Shown: positions 9,894-19,675, counted from the first letter of the stretch. The stretch: DNA of 64,000 bases from Prorocentrum cordatum (GCA_963575745.1 CAUYUJ010009413.1:196001-260000); one strand, 5' to 3'. A program made the numbers and translations. The notes: generated by a model not told the origin, from the letters alone.

Positions 9894-10165
9894 TAGGCGT
9901 GGGCTTGAGGCACGGGAGGCCTTTCCCCGTGTCGCGTTTTGCCTGCGCCCAGCCCCGTGCCCGCGGCCCCGTGCGCGCGATAGGCAGGGGCGCTCTGGTT
10001 GCCTCGCGTCTGCCCAGGAGCGGACTGAGCGAGGCAAGGACGACAGCGAGGTCCAGGTCACCTGCGTGGCATCGACGCCAGCGACGGTTACGACAGACTG
10101 CGCGACACTTGTTGCGCCTGGATCGTGCGCGTCATCTTCTATCACAACACCACGGCTCCCAGTTC

Positions 10166-11068
10166 ATGGGAGGCGGCAAAGGGGGCCGTGGATCGCAGCG
10201 GGATGACCCGCGTGAGCCGCGCTGGTCGTGTACTGCTACTCGTCAGTGTGGCTATGCTCGTAACTTCGCCACATCGGCACGGTGCTACATGTGCGGCAGG
10301 GACAAGTCGGGTCAGCCAGACCCCGCAGGACCTCCAGACCGCACACGGCGCCGACCGTCGAGGCCACCGTCTTCTGGGCGGGGCAAGGACAAGGCCCGCG
10401 ATGACAGAGAGAAGGAGGCCTCAGAAGACCCATCGGCATCTGAGGCAGTCACTCGAGCACGCAAGGCAGTGGCAGCTTTGCGTCGTCTGGGCCTTGATGA
10501 TAGCAGTGGCTTGGTGGTCGCTGCACGCAAGGAGCTCCAGGCCGCCGAGGCCACGGAGCGGTCACAACGAACGCCTGACGATCTTCTCCGCCGAGCTCTG
10601 GATCGACAGGCTGCAAAGACTCGGGAGGTTACCGCGTTACAGAGTGAGGTGGACAAGCTCAAAGCAGAGTATGACACCAAAGCAGCCGAGTTGCAGACTG
10701 CGACGGCGGATCTGGCGACGATTCACTCAGAGGTTACCACGGCACGTGCTGCAGTACTGGCTACAGGGCGTTCAGCTCCAGATGAAGGTGGTGATCGGAA
10801 CGTGTCGGGCGCTCTCGAGCGCTTGGAGCAGATTGTGCAGGCAGCGCCTTCTACCACGCCCGAGAACCTTGGAGCGCTCTGCGCATCGCTCAGCACACAT
10901 GTCACCCAATTGCAGACGGCCTTGGCACAGCACCGACGGGCTCATGCGCCGCCCGCTTTGGCCTCTGGTTCTTGTATTCCAGCTACACATCCATGGGACG
11001 AGCTCCTGGCCGCACACGACGATGCTGCTGGGACTGATGAGTCCGACATGGACGACGACGCTGGGTAA
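10166..11068 (+). CDS. LINE-1 ORF1: RanBP2-type zinc-finger, coiled-coil RNA-binding protein
   Basis: 300 residues from an ATG at 10166; the frame is open further upstream, but there it runs through the (CTC)n tract. Residues about 15-40 carry WSC, QCG, N-F and CYMCG spaced like a RanBP2 zinc finger (W-x-C...C...N...C-x2-C). A basic, Pro/Arg-rich segment follows. From about residue 90 to 270 the sequence is Ala/Glu/Lys/Gln-rich with heptad-like spacing (for example LQSEVDKLKAEYDTKAAELQ), a likely coiled coil, and the end is acidic. In non-LTR elements ORF1 normally binds the element RNA and forms particles; that role is inferred from position and architecture. It ends 19 bases before the ORF2 start. 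There is a long overlapping open frame in another phase, which I regard as a shadow. Confidence 0.75.
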   Translation: MGGGKGGRGSQRDDPREPRWSCTATRQCGYARNFATSARCYMCGRDKSGQPDPAGPPDRTRRRPSRPPSSGRGKDKARDDREKEASEDPSASEAVTRARKAVAALRRLGLDDSSGLVVAARKELQAAEATERSQRTPDDLLRRALDRQAAKTREVTALQSEVDKLKAEYDTKAAELQTATADLATIHSEVTTARAAVLATGRSAPDEGGDRNVSGALERLEQIVQAAPSTTPENLGALCASLSTHVTQLQTALAQHRRAHAPPALASGSCIPATHPWDELLAAHDDAAGTDESDMDDDAG

Positions 11069-11087
11069 CGACGTACAGTTTTTCGAC

Positions 11088-14000
11088 ATGCCTCGGTTGT
11101 TCAGCGACGGTGCTATCAGGCCTTTCGACCCAGGTCGAGATGACTATGAGCTACTGCATGCTGACCAGCCTTCATTACTTTCTCCGTGTGATGCACTGTC
11201 GGGTGACCCTAGGATCTCGGCTTCAGCATCGACTAATACAGGCACTACTAGTTTGCCATCGCTCGGTGATACGCACTGCTCAGCCGTGCAGAAGGGACTT
11301 GGCAGCGCCAGAGGGTACCGACCTGCGGTCCAATTGGGGCCGTATGGTACGCACTGCTCAGCGTTGCCCACCCAGCCTGCGGCCAGAGGGTACCGACCAC
11401 CGAGCAATGATGATGGCTCTGCAGCTGTGCAGGTTGCTGTTACGAAGAGTGGCGAGAGGCTATCTTCAATGACTTGGTCCAGCGATCAGCCAGCTCACCG
11501 TCAGCGGCGAGGTCTTCGTGGTTCGCGACGCAAGTCGCTGATGATGGTTAGTTTCAACAGTTCAGGATGGCCCCAGGCCAAGGATCTTCTGGACAACATG
11601 CGGCATATATCTATTGTTGCCGTGCAGGAGCTGCACCTCCATGGGAATGGACGGCTACAAGCCGAAGAGTGGTGTGTGCGGCAAGGATGGCAACCTTTCA
11701 TCTCGGATGCAATTGTTTCGGAGTCAGACAAGCCACGTGCAGGCGTTGGGCTCTTTGTGCGCAGCAACATCGGGGTGGTCAAGCTTTCGGCCTGCCTTCG
11801 TGATCATGTTGTTGTACCTGGTTTCAGTGTGGCCGTTCTGGTTCGTGCTGGACCACGTGGAGGCTTCGCCGTGGCCTCCTCTTATCTGGAGCAGGGCTTG
11901 AAGCTGGGCGGAGCGAATACGTCTCGCATCTCACGCCTAGGCTCATGCCTTCGATACTACGGGCTCCCCTTTGTCGTGGCAGGTGACTGGAATGTTAAGC
12001 CAGAAGTTCTCGACCAGTCGTACATCACCACGAAGCTAGATGCGAGGGTGGTTGCCACGGCTGAAGGCACTTGTCGGGATCCAGGTTCTGGCAATTATTC
12101 CAAGATTGATTTCTGGCTGGCGAGCGACACGTTGGCGGCGGCGATGGGTACTCCGACTATATGTGGAGGCTACCCTGCGCGTGTGCACTATCCAATCCAG
12201 GTTTCTCTTGGGCCTCGTCCTCGCGCTCAGAAAGTTCGCCGTTTGCTCGGGCCCCAACTTCTCCCGGTGCACCCTGTCGTGACGCCCGACACGGACGACG
12301 ACGACGAGGATGGAGAGGTGGCCTATGCTGATCGTGGCCTACCAGATGTAGAATGGCCACAGCTAATGCGTAGTGACGCAAGTTTAGGTTTCGGTGACGC
12401 TGCAGGTCACGCCCAACGCTTGGACGGGCTTGCTGCAGATTTGTACAAGGGAGTGGAGGCTGAGTTGCTCCCACTCTTTGACACAGGCGGGCAGCCTAGC
12501 AAGTTTTCGGGCCGCGCGGAGGGCCCACGGTATGCGTACAGCACTGCAGGAGGCGCTTTGGCACGGCAGCAGCCTAGTGGCACACGCTTATCACGTGCAC
12601 TACGTACATTACAGCAGCGCATTCATGATCTGCGTCACGCATACCAGTGCAATAACACTATATTATGCACACGTATTTGGGCGCACTTAGTCGATTTTAT
12701 GGGTGGGCATGGGAAGGATGGTAGACTTCGCATGTCGATGCCTAAGTACCTAGTGAACGACCTTGTGCATATCATCACGTGTATATCGGCACAGCCACCT
12801 GTGTATTATTGCAACATGCTGCAGTTCCTTGGTGACTTCTGCGGTCGAGCTGCTGAGACTGAAGAGCGCAGACTTGGGTCTGCCAGATCTAAGGCTTTTT
12901 CATCCTGGCTGAAGAAGGCGTTGCGCGGCAAGTCAGGTCCCGTCCACCGCTGGACCAAGCCGCGCGGGTGGCAGCTCGCTGAAGTTGAAACTGAGTTAGG
13001 CCCTAGCAGCTTTCCTGATGATATTGCCACGGCCCAGAGGGCCGCTTGGGGGTCGATCTGGGCTGGAGTTGATCATGAGCCTGACCATTGTGCGGCTAGT
13101 GTCCAGGACAGTTCTGGCGATGATCACCTTGGGGATTTGCAAGAGCTGCTTGCGAAGGGCCCTCGACTGCCGCCTTTGAGGATCGGTGAACTTCGTCGAG
13201 CTGCCAAACAGTTCTCAGGAGGGACAGCGGTCGGAGCTGATGTTTTTCGACCTCGGCATTGGGCACTTGCGTCAAATGGTGCTCTGGCAGTTTTGGGCTA
13301 TTTATTCCACCTTTGTGAATCGTGGGGCCAGTGGCCTGCCCTAATCAAGAATGTGCACATCGTCCTCCTGATTAAGCCGTCTGGGGGATATCGTCCAATT
13401 GCCTTACTTCCGTCTATCTATCGCATCTGGGGCAAGGCGCGTCTCAATTGGGTTCGGTCTTGGGCTAGCTCGTTGAATCGGGGCTTCCTGGCGCTTGGGG
13501 CCCAGAAGAGCACGACGGACGTTGCCGCAAGATTGTTGGTCCAAGCTGAATCTACCTCTATCGAGGTGGCGGACTCCCCCATCACGGTGCATGCGATTAT
13601 AGATATTGAAAAGTGCTTTGACCGTGTGCCGTGGAGACGGCTACTTGGATCGGCGGTGCAGCATGGCTTTCCTCCTACCCTCATGGTGCTTGCTGTGCGC
13701 ATGTATGCGTCCGCTCGTCGCCTCTCATGGGATGCGTGTTTCTCGGCCCCTGTATGGGCTACGCGGGGAATATTGTCTGGGTGTCCTCTGGCGATGTTCT
13801 GTTTGCAATGTGTGATGCTTACGCCTTTTGATTCGTTGTCTGGGCACACCCAGCACATCGACAGGTCGATCGACATTTACGCCGACGATATCACGATTGC
13901 CATTGTTGGTACTGCCTATGCTATTGTTGATGCTGCTTGCTCCCTCCTCACCATCCTTGTGGACATGCTGCACGCCGTAGGTCTGCCGCCTGCGCGCCAC

Positions 14001-16157
14001 AAGATGACGCTCACATGCAGTTCTCCCGCCATTGGCATGAAGATTGCCAAACGCTTGGCATGGCGCGGGTTTTGCTATCAGTCCGCTCTGGAAGTTCTGG
14101 GAATCGAGGTAAATGCAGGCCGGCCTATTCGGCATCGTAGGCTTCGTGAACGCATTCACAATACTCGTAAGCGTCAACCTCGGCTTCGACGGATTCAAAA
14201 AGCTGGGTCCCTGGCCGCTCGTTTCGCTAAGCAGGCCCTTCCGTCGGCCATGCAGTATGGAGTTGGGGTCCATGGGGCTCCGCCGCAGCTCGTCGAGGCC
14301 ATGAGGGGGATTATGCGGGGCACTTGGTACACTCCAGGATCTACTACCTCTGCGTGGCTAACATCGTGCCTCCAGGGCTCTATGTATGAGGACCCCCAAG
14401 TTGCCTGCTGGGTTCAACCAGTTTATCAGTGGGCTTTATTGTTTCGGGATCGTGGTGTTCACCATAGCACCCTGCAGAAGGCTTGGACGCGTCAGGTCTT
14501 CCGTGTCCTCCAAGCGGCGAAGCCTTGGGCTAACGTCGCTGGGCCAGCAGGAGCGATGCTCTTGGCGGTGCAGGCTCTTGGCTGGAGGACGACCTCAGCC
14601 TCTAGTATCGTTACGGATGTTGGAGATTGTTTGGATCTTTTGACAGATGCACCTGTGACGGTGCGTGACCTCGCTCGTGCTGCTGCCGTCCGCCGTATGT
14701 GGGAAGCATGGAGTTTGAGGTCAAACCCTGCTGATGATAATATGGACCCCAAGGAGCCCCTCGGATATTGGATGGAGCCCATTCTGGGACTCTTGAAGGA
14801 TCGTCCGCATGACCCCGATGAGGACCCTGAACCTGACCCTGAAGGCCCTTGGAAGCTTACTGTGTCTGAGGATGGGCTCTTGAGGGCCTTGGTGGGAGGG
14901 GGACTTTGGTCCCCGCATCGACTTTATCGGCATGGATACGCTCGCACATCTTGCTGCCCTGCGTGTGATTGTGAAGTATGCACCTCATATCATATTTCTT
15001 GGGAGTGTGTCGGACGTGCAGCACAGCAGCGGGCGGCAATGCGTAGTGTTGATTGTCGGGGCCTGCCGCCACGCTCGCCTGGCTCCTGGTTCTGGACAAG
15101 AGGCATGGCACCTCGGTCATGTTTTCCGCCAGTGCCTCCACGAGATGATAGTGGACGCTGGCACATTCAATACGGGTCCCTTGACAATGTCACGGGGGAC
15201 ATCTACACGGACGGTGCGTGCAGAAAAGCATGGTACTGGCCTGAGGCTACGAGAGCGGGATGGGGGTTCGTGAAGTACGTTAGGCGTGACATCCAGCTTC
15301 TTGTGTACGGAGCTCTTCCTGGACCCATTCAGAGCTCACCTAGGTCTGAGTTGTATGCCTTTTTGCAAGTTCTAGTTGTATGCATCTTACCCATACATGT
15401 GCATACCGATTTTTATGGCCTTGTTGAGGGCCTTGTCTTGGGCCATGGTTTCTGCTGTGGCCCCAGGCGGCCAAATACCGACCTCTGGGAGGCTATCTGG
15501 AGAAAGCTTGATGACCTCGGCGGCCTTGGAGAGGCCATTCAAGTTTCGCATGTCAGGGGTCACCAGTCTGGCGACTCCGTAGAGGCACGGTCCAACAGAT
15601 GGGCCGATTTCGCCGCCTGCCGCGGGCGGGACCTCCACTCAGCTAACAAGGCTGCATTCACTTCCATGAGGATAGCCCTCAGGTCTGTGAGGGGTGTGCT
15701 CAAATGGCTTTTGCAGGCTCATTCGTCTCACTTGTCACATGGACGCGTGGCCACTTTTCGGCGCCCTCGGAAGATGAAAGTTCGGTCTAAAGTCAAAGCT
15801 TCCAGGGCGCCTGAAGCTCATCTGAAACACGTTTTTACGCCGGTTCGGGATAAGTTCTGGCGGTGTGATTTTTGCAAGAAGGGGGCCAGATCTGAGGAGA
15901 GGGTGCAGCGTTTCTCCAATTGGGTTTGCCCTGCGCGTGCTGCGTCCAGCCGTGGGCCTAGGGGGACTTCGCTCTCTCCTGGTGGTTTGGGCGCTGGCTC
16001 CGAGCCTCGGGAGGCTCTGCCCCCCCCCGACTCAGGGTCAGCCTGGCAGAGGGGTGCAGCCTATGAGAGCTTCGACCTCGTCAGGCACCGAGGTCGACCT
16101 CTCTGGGCCCCTCCCCTCGACTGCTCGCTGTACCTTGGGTGGTGCGTCCCTGGGTGA
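11088..16157 (+). CDS. LINE-1 ORF2: endonuclease, reverse transcriptase, RNase H
   Basis: 1689 residues from the ATG at 11088; the frame is open from 10125, but that part overlaps ORF1. An AP-endonuclease-like domain spans about residues 152-385, with the catalytic Glu in QELH (181), GDWN (299-302) and His in VHYPI (367). The reverse transcriptase spans about 700-1000, with GYRPIALLPS, motif A DIEKCFD (839-845), motif B GILSGCPLAM and motif C YADD (931-934). A Cys-rich finger, CPACDCEVC, is near 1290. RNase H has YTDGAC (Asp 1375), SELYA (Glu 1421), HTDFYG (Asp 1441) and NRWADF (Asp 1507), so its acidic set is complete. CDFCKK near 1600 starts another finger. All catalytic residues that I can see are present. 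The last ~45 residues probably lie in the wrong frame (see ORF3). It would nick target DNA and copy the element RNA in the nucleus. Confidence 0.9.
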   Translation: MPRLFSDGAIRPFDPGRDDYELLHADQPSLLSPCDALSGDPRISASASTNTGTTSLPSLGDTHCSAVQKGLGSARGYRPAVQLGPYGTHCSALPTQPAARGYRPPSNDDGSAAVQVAVTKSGERLSSMTWSSDQPAHRQRRGLRGSRRKSLMMVSFNSSGWPQAKDLLDNMRHISIVAVQELHLHGNGRLQAEEWCVRQGWQPFISDAIVSESDKPRAGVGLFVRSNIGVVKLSACLRDHVVVPGFSVAVLVRAGPRGGFAVASSYLEQGLKLGGANTSRISRLGSCLRYYGLPFVVAGDWNVKPEVLDQSYITTKLDARVVATAEGTCRDPGSGNYSKIDFWLASDTLAAAMGTPTICGGYPARVHYPIQVSLGPRPRAQKVRRLLGPQLLPVHPVVTPDTDDDDEDGEVAYADRGLPDVEWPQLMRSDASLGFGDAAGHAQRLDGLAADLYKGVEAELLPLFDTGGQPSKFSGRAEGPRYAYSTAGGALARQQPSGTRLSRALRTLQQRIHDLRHAYQCNNTILCTRIWAHLVDFMGGHGKDGRLRMSMPKYLVNDLVHIITCISAQPPVYYCNMLQFLGDFCGRAAETEERRLGSARSKAFSSWLKKALRGKSGPVHRWTKPRGWQLAEVETELGPSSFPDDIATAQRAAWGSIWAGVDHEPDHCAASVQDSSGDDHLGDLQELLAKGPRLPPLRIGELRRAAKQFSGGTAVGADVFRPRHWALASNGALAVLGYLFHLCESWGQWPALIKNVHIVLLIKPSGGYRPIALLPSIYRIWGKARLNWVRSWASSLNRGFLALGAQKSTTDVAARLLVQAESTSIEVADSPITVHAIIDIEKCFDRVPWRRLLGSAVQHGFPPTLMVLAVRMYASARRLSWDACFSAPVWATRGILSGCPLAMFCLQCVMLTPFDSLSGHTQHIDRSIDIYADDITIAIVGTAYAIVDAACSLLTILVDMLHAVGLPPARHKMTLTCSSPAIGMKIAKRLAWRGFCYQSALEVLGIEVNAGRPIRHRRLRERIHNTRKRQPRLRRIQKAGSLAARFAKQALPSAMQYGVGVHGAPPQLVEAMRGIMRGTWYTPGSTTSAWLTSCLQGSMYEDPQVACWVQPVYQWALLFRDRGVHHSTLQKAWTRQVFRVLQAAKPWANVAGPAGAMLLAVQALGWRTTSASSIVTDVGDCLDLLTDAPVTVRDLARAAAVRRMWEAWSLRSNPADDNMDPKEPLGYWMEPILGLLKDRPHDPDEDPEPDPEGPWKLTVSEDGLLRALVGGGLWSPHRLYRHGYARTSCCPACDCEVCTSYHISWECVGRAAQQRAAMRSVDCRGLPPRSPGSWFWTRGMAPRSCFPPVPPRDDSGRWHIQYGSLDNVTGDIYTDGACRKAWYWPEATRAGWGFVKYVRRDIQLLVYGALPGPIQSSPRSELYAFLQVLVVCILPIHVHTDFYGLVEGLVLGHGFCCGPRRPNTDLWEAIWRKLDDLGGLGEAIQVSHVRGHQSGDSVEARSNRWADFAACRGRDLHSANKAAFTSMRIALRSVRGVLKWLLQAHSSHLSHGRVATFRRPRKMKVRSKVKASRAPEAHLKHVFTPVRDKFWRCDFCKKGARSEERVQRFSNWVCPARAASSRGPRGTSLSPGGLGAGSEPREALPPPDSGSAWQRGAAYESFDLVRHRGRPLWAPPLDCSLYLGWCVPG

Positions 16158-16842
16158 GGGGGTGGAGAGGGCGAAGCGACCCGCCTCCCGCAGCCCCTCG
16201 GTGGGCCGTGTGTCGCGGCAGAGGCTGCTGCGTGAAGACCTCCCTCGGAGACGGTCTGCCTCGCCGCCAGAACGTTCCGTGCGGGCTAGGGTGAGTTTCG
16301 ACCCTGTCGTTTTGAGTCGCACTGTTGATGCGGCTGAGTTGGCACAGGCGGTCCAATCAATTGATCGGTCCTCTCCCTCGCCCGACTCTCGTCCCCTTGT
16401 CGTGAGTCGTCCGAGTCGTCCGAGATTCCTTGACAGGGAAGGACCAGCCTTTGTGCCTGATATGCCTCAATCAAAGCGGCAGCGGCTCCAGCCTAGGGGT
16501 CGCCCGTCGCTGTCGCAGACTACTGTCCCAGCCGCGTTTCTTCCGTTGACGGGTATCGTGCCACCAATCGCTTCTCGCGGTCATAGATGTTGGGTCTCAG
16601 AAGGCCACATTGTCTTATGCATTCGTTGCGGGTTTTACAGCTCGGGCGTGGCCAGTCACCTTCTGTTGGAGTGCTCACCGCCACCTGTCATGAGCGAGCG
16701 AGCCCAGAGGAATCGACGTTTGTTTCTTGACAGGTTTCATCCTGCAGATGAAGGCCGTGTGAACTCACGGCGCATCCCACAACCAAGGCCCCTTAGGGTG
16801 GACGATGCTGAAACCTCCTGGCTGCGTCTCCTAGGGCATTGA
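15865..16842 (+). CDS. LINE-1 displaced C-terminal frame (ORF3)
   Basis: Open in the +1 phase relative to ORF2, overlapping its end. The believable protein starts near the C9 run at 16020-16028. It contains an Arg/Ser-rich stretch (RSPSVGR, RRRSASPPERS) and ends with a finger-like cluster: HRCW, LCIRCGFYSSG, HLLLECSPPP. Dinoflagellate LINE proteins, as I recall them, end with such Cys/His clusters in the same chain, so ancestrally this was probably part of ORF2. A slip in the C run (mutation, sequencing error or programmed frameshift) explains the break. It might instead be an independent third ORF. Confidence 0.6.
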   Translation: MIFARRGPDLRRGCSVSPIGFALRVLRPAVGLGGLRSLLVVWALAPSLGRLCPPPTQGQPGRGVQPMRASTSSGTEVDLSGPLPSTARCTLGGASLGEGVERAKRPASRSPSVGRVSRQRLLREDLPRRRSASPPERSVRARVSFDPVVLSRTVDAAELAQAVQSIDRSSPSPDSRPLVVSRPSRPRFLDREGPAFVPDMPQSKRQRLQPRGRPSLSQTTVPAAFLPLTGIVPPIASRGHRCWVSEGHIVLCIRCGFYSSGVASHLLLECSPPPVMSERAQRNRRLFLDRFHPADEGRVNSRRIPQPRPLRVDDAETSWLRLLGH

Positions 16843-17199
16843 GTTGTTTTTTTCTTCGGCCCGTCCCAAATCTCCTGGACTCTGGCCGTGGCTCCAGGAT
16901 CGGTCCTGGTGCCCCTTTTAACTCGTTTAGTTTTTGTTGGTGGGGTGGCTGGGTGGTCCGTTGTCGACGTCCGTGAGTCGCGTGCGCGCGCGCCCCTCGC
17001 GCGCGCGCGCGCGCACCTGGTGTACGGCGATTACAGCCAGGACCGCCCACGCCGCCGCCGCCGCCGCCCGTCGTCCGTCGCCTCCTGCCGCGATCCTCTT
17101 GGTGGGCGGGTTGCGTCACTTTGGATGACTGGGGGAGGCCGCTTGCCCCCCCCGCTTTAAGGTGTATGTCGGTGCTCCGCGCGACATTTCCCTATAGCG
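16843..17199 (+). other. LINE-1 3' region with alternating GC tract
   Basis: No coding signal. 16980-17017 is an alternating CG/GC tract able to adopt Z-form. No poly(A) or AAUAAA-like tail is evident before the (CTC)n. Confidence 0.5.
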
Positions 17200-17283
17200 T
17201 CGTCCTCCTCCTCCTCCTCCTCCTCCTCCTCCTCCTCCTCCTCCCCCTCCCCCTCCTCCTCCTGCTCCTCCTCCTCCTCCCCC
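17200..17283. repeat. (CTC)n microsatellite downstream of LINE-1
   Basis: CTCCTC tract with CCC and CTG interruptions, similar to 9785-9893 at the other side of the retrotransposon. Confidence 0.95.
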
Positions 17284-17310
17284 TTCCAGGACATTACGAA
17301 TAGCAGGAGG

Positions 17311-17566
17311 GGAAAACTACACAGACAGAATGAATCGTCGACTCCCAGGAAAGTATGGGAAAATATGGGAAGTGGGGGGAAGAGAAAAACACCGAAAGTA
17401 TGGGAAAGTATGGGGAATCCAGTTATTTGTGTGTATTTATTTGTGTGTCCCAGGGCCCCTTCATGGGAAGTGGGGGGGAGACAAAAACACAGAAAATATT
17501 AGGAAATATGGGGAACCCAGTTATTTGTGTGTATTTACTTGTGTGTCCCATGGCCCCTTCATAATT
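17311..17566 (+). mobile_element. Family G, copies 2a and 2b in tandem
   Basis: GGAGGGGAAAACTACACAG opens the first unit, which ends GTGTGTCCCAGGGCCCCTTC at 17463. The second unit (GGGAAGTGGGGGGGAGACAA ... GTGTCCCATGGCCCCTTCAT) follows directly. The arrangement looks like a partial duplication of the 3' half. Confidence 0.8.
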
Positions 17567-17578
17567 AGGGAGGCAGGA

Positions 17579-17625
17579 GGGGGAGAGAGAGAGAGAGAGA
17601 GAGAGATAGAGAGAGAGAGGAAAAA
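17579..17625. repeat. (GA)n microsatellite
   Basis: GAGAGA tract with one ATAG interruption. The next 220 bases show no identified gene. Confidence 0.9.
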
Positions 17626-17848
17626 GGGGGAGCGCGGCGGTCGCAGTAGCGGCTCAGGCTCCGGGGGAAGAGAGAAGGGTGAGACCAGGCCCGCGTCCGA
17701 GGGAAGAGCGTTGAACACTTTCACGAGCTCAGACTGCCGGACATCCGAGGGGGGTCTCTCTGTTTTGGGTCCAGCGTGCTTTCCCAGGAGCTCTGCGCGG
17801 ACCTCTGCACTATCATGCTCATGCGTGTCTGGGAGAAATTCAAAAGAT

Positions 17849-17985
17849 TCGGATACCGCTGCTCCCCAGACCTCCTCCAGGGTCCGCTCTGGCCAGAATT
17901 CCGGGGCGACTCCGCCGTAGCGACGAGGGCCTCCCAGGAGGCCCAGATAGGCCGAGCCCGCTCGGGGGGTCTCGGTATCGGTACC
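17849..17985. mobile_element. Short TIR element, family P, copy 1
   Basis: Left end CGGATACCGCTGCTCCCC, right end CTCGGTATCGGTACC. Copies at 34356-34490 and 56219-56357 share GTACCGATACCGCT ends and a CAGAATC..G interior (CCAGAATTCCG here). Confidence 0.65.
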
Positions 17986-18105
17986 TCTCCCCTCACTGAC
18001 TTCGGAGGGCACCAGAGCTATAGACCTGCACCGATCCCGGCCCGTCCGATCCGAGGCACGGGATCGATGTAGGTGCATTCTGCCGACGGCAGGGGGCCCT
18101 CGGCA

Positions 18106-18227
18106 TCGCTCGGGCGTGTGTATTTTTCCTTGGGCGAGGACCATCGAGGAGCATCCTTGATCAATTGGCGAAAAAACCACGCACGAAACCGAAAAAAACA
18201 CAGGGAATGGACGTCCGAGCGATGGCC
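18106..18227 (+). mobile_element. Short TIR element, family B, copy 3, followed by a hairpin
   Basis: Left CGGCATCGCTCGGGCGTGTG, right GGACGTCCGAGCGATGGCC. The next 65 bases (18228-18292) form a separate hairpin, ATACACCGATCCTGG with CCGGGATCGGTGTTGGTGTA. Confidence 0.85.
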
Positions 18228-18509
18228 CGGGGCGTATACACCGATCCTGGGCCCAGGGTGATCCTGGCCGGGATCGGTGTTGGTGTATTTCTGGTGCCCT
18301 CCTATGACTTCCGCTGAGCCTCTGGACAGGTGCGGCGAGGCTCTTCCGAGCAGGCCGCGCGGGCGCGAGCGCCGACGCCGCTCGGCCCGCTGCGCTGCCT
18401 CGTGGGGCGAGGCCTGTCCGAGCCTCCTGCCCGCGGGGGGTGGGCGGCCCGCGGTGTCCGGGCTGGCGCGTGGCAGAAGGGCGCCGGGCATCGTCGCATG
18501 CCGCTGTTG

Positions 18510-18750
18510 CCCGCCAGCATTCCAGCAGTGGCGGTCCTGGCGTGCCTCTAGTCCTACCAGACACTGTTCTGGGAACCTTTTGTGGCTCCCACGAAATGTT
18601 CTCAGAGCATGTCTGGTTGGGACTCTCTTGTTTTATCCCATCGGGCTCTATGTTCTAAGAACGTTGTTTTTGTTATTCGAGCATTTTTCGGGTTCTGAGA
18701 ACATTTCGTGGTAGGACTATAGGAATGCCGGGACGGTCGGTCCCTGCTCC
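18510..18750 (+). repeat. Dispersed repeat, family H, copy 1
   Basis: AGCAGTGGCGGTCCTGGC ... TAGTCCTACCA ... GAACATTTCGTGGTAGGACT ... AGGAATGCCGGGACGGTC. The copy at 63435-63670 matches throughout, including 30 bases beyond the inverted TAGTCCTACCA/TGGTAGGACTA pair, so the repeated unit is larger than that pair. Confidence 0.8.
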
Positions 18751-19059
18751 AAGCATGTCGGTTGAGGCAGGAAACACTGCGTAAGCACAAACTTTACCGC
18801 TACTGTGCGCTTCCCTCGTTTTCGCTTTCTTGAGGGCCTGGCCATGGAGGCCAACGTCGCGACGGCGGCATTTTCCGCGAAACCCTGGGAGAGGTCCGGG
18901 GAGCAGCTAAGAACTGCAAGCTGGCCCGCGCTGGCCCAAGAATTCCGCGCGGACCTCCGAAATATGAGTTTGTCTCTCTGCAGCTTCTGTTACCCAAGCA
19001 GTGCTTACACATAGGGCACGTTGCTTGCGTCAAGAACAACTCCAGACGCTTCGCGTATC
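18751..19059. other. No gene seen; weak family A remnant
   Basis: TCCGCGCGGACCTCCGAAAT at 18943 resembles a family A right arm; a left arm GAGAGGTCCGGGG at 18890 is short. Nothing else is recognised. Confidence 0.35.
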
Positions 19060-19430
19060 CCCACCTGTTGGTGCTGCGTGAGGCTCCGCCTAGCCGCTTT
19101 AGGTGAGGCTGCGCCCCGTTGATTTAGGTTAATTTGTCGTTGCGTGCCCCGCTTTGACTGGACTCGCCGCTGGCGCGCTCGCCTGCGGCCGCTGACTAAA
19201 AAAGTATCCCCACCAGTTTTCCTGGCAGCCCGGGTAGCTTGCATCCCCCGCCCCCGGCACCTCTTGCAGCCCCGGCGCTGAGGCTTCCCCCGGCGGTAGG
19301 TCCTGCTTTGCTCCGCGCTAGGTAATTAGGCTCCCGCGCGGCCCGCTCGGACCTTACTCGCCGCTGGCGCTCTCGCCTGCGGCTCCTAACAAAGAAGTAT
19401 CCCCACCAGCCAATCCAGAAACGATGTCCA
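19060..19430 (+). repeat. Two-unit tandem duplication of about 190 bp
   Basis: CTCGCCGCTGGCGCGCTCGC ... AAAAAGTATCCCCACCAG at about 19160-19220 recurs as CTCGCCGCTGGCGCTCTCGC ... AAAGAAGTATCCCCACCAG at about 19358-19410, with similar upstream sequence. Confidence 0.75.
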
Positions 19431-19495
19431 GGCGAGTTGAGGTGATCGGGAAAGTGCGGCAGCAAAGAGTGGGACGGCCGAGCCGTGCAAAGGAG

Positions 19496-19665
19496 TGAGG
19501 AGGAGAAGGAGGAGGTGGATGGATGGATGGATGAGGGAGTGGGAAGAAGGAGGATGAGTAGGATGAGGAGGAAGCGGAGGAGGAGGAGGAGGAGGAGGAG
19601 GAGGAGGAGGAGGAAGAGAAGGAGTAGAAGGAGGAAGAGGAACAGGAGGACGAGGAGGGCGAGCA
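19496..19665. repeat. (GGA)n / purine tract
   Basis: GGAGGA and GAAGGA runs with a (GGAT)n stretch at 19518-19532. Frames here are low complexity. Confidence 0.9.
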
Positions 19666-19675
19666 TGCCATGTCT

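Larger units (their letters stand above)
9900..17199 (+). mobile_element. Non-LTR retrotransposon LINE-1, nearly complete
   Basis: Contains ORF1 (10166-11068), ORF2 (11088-16157) and a displaced C-terminal frame (to 16842). The domain order is RanBP2-like zinc finger, coiled coil, AP-endonuclease, reverse transcriptase, zinc finger, RNase H, two Cys clusters. No poly(A) tail or clear target duplication was seen, so the ends are set by the flanking (CTC)n tracts and are approximate. Coding is intact over about 6.7 kb, which suggests recent insertion. Confidence 0.8.

Noticed and set aside
8904-10145. 413-residue minus-strand open frame
   Set aside because: It consists of poly-Gly and Pro/Leu stretches produced by the (CTC)n tract and purine-rich duplication, with no domain.
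10125-11087. N-terminal extension of LINE-1 ORF2 over ORF1
   Set aside because: The frame is open, but the protein is Arg/Ser/His-rich without domains, and ORF1 in the other frame has a zinc finger and coiled coil.
17521-18564. 347-residue minus-strand frame
   Set aside because: It runs through family P, B and H repeats and a (GA)n tract without any recognisable domain.
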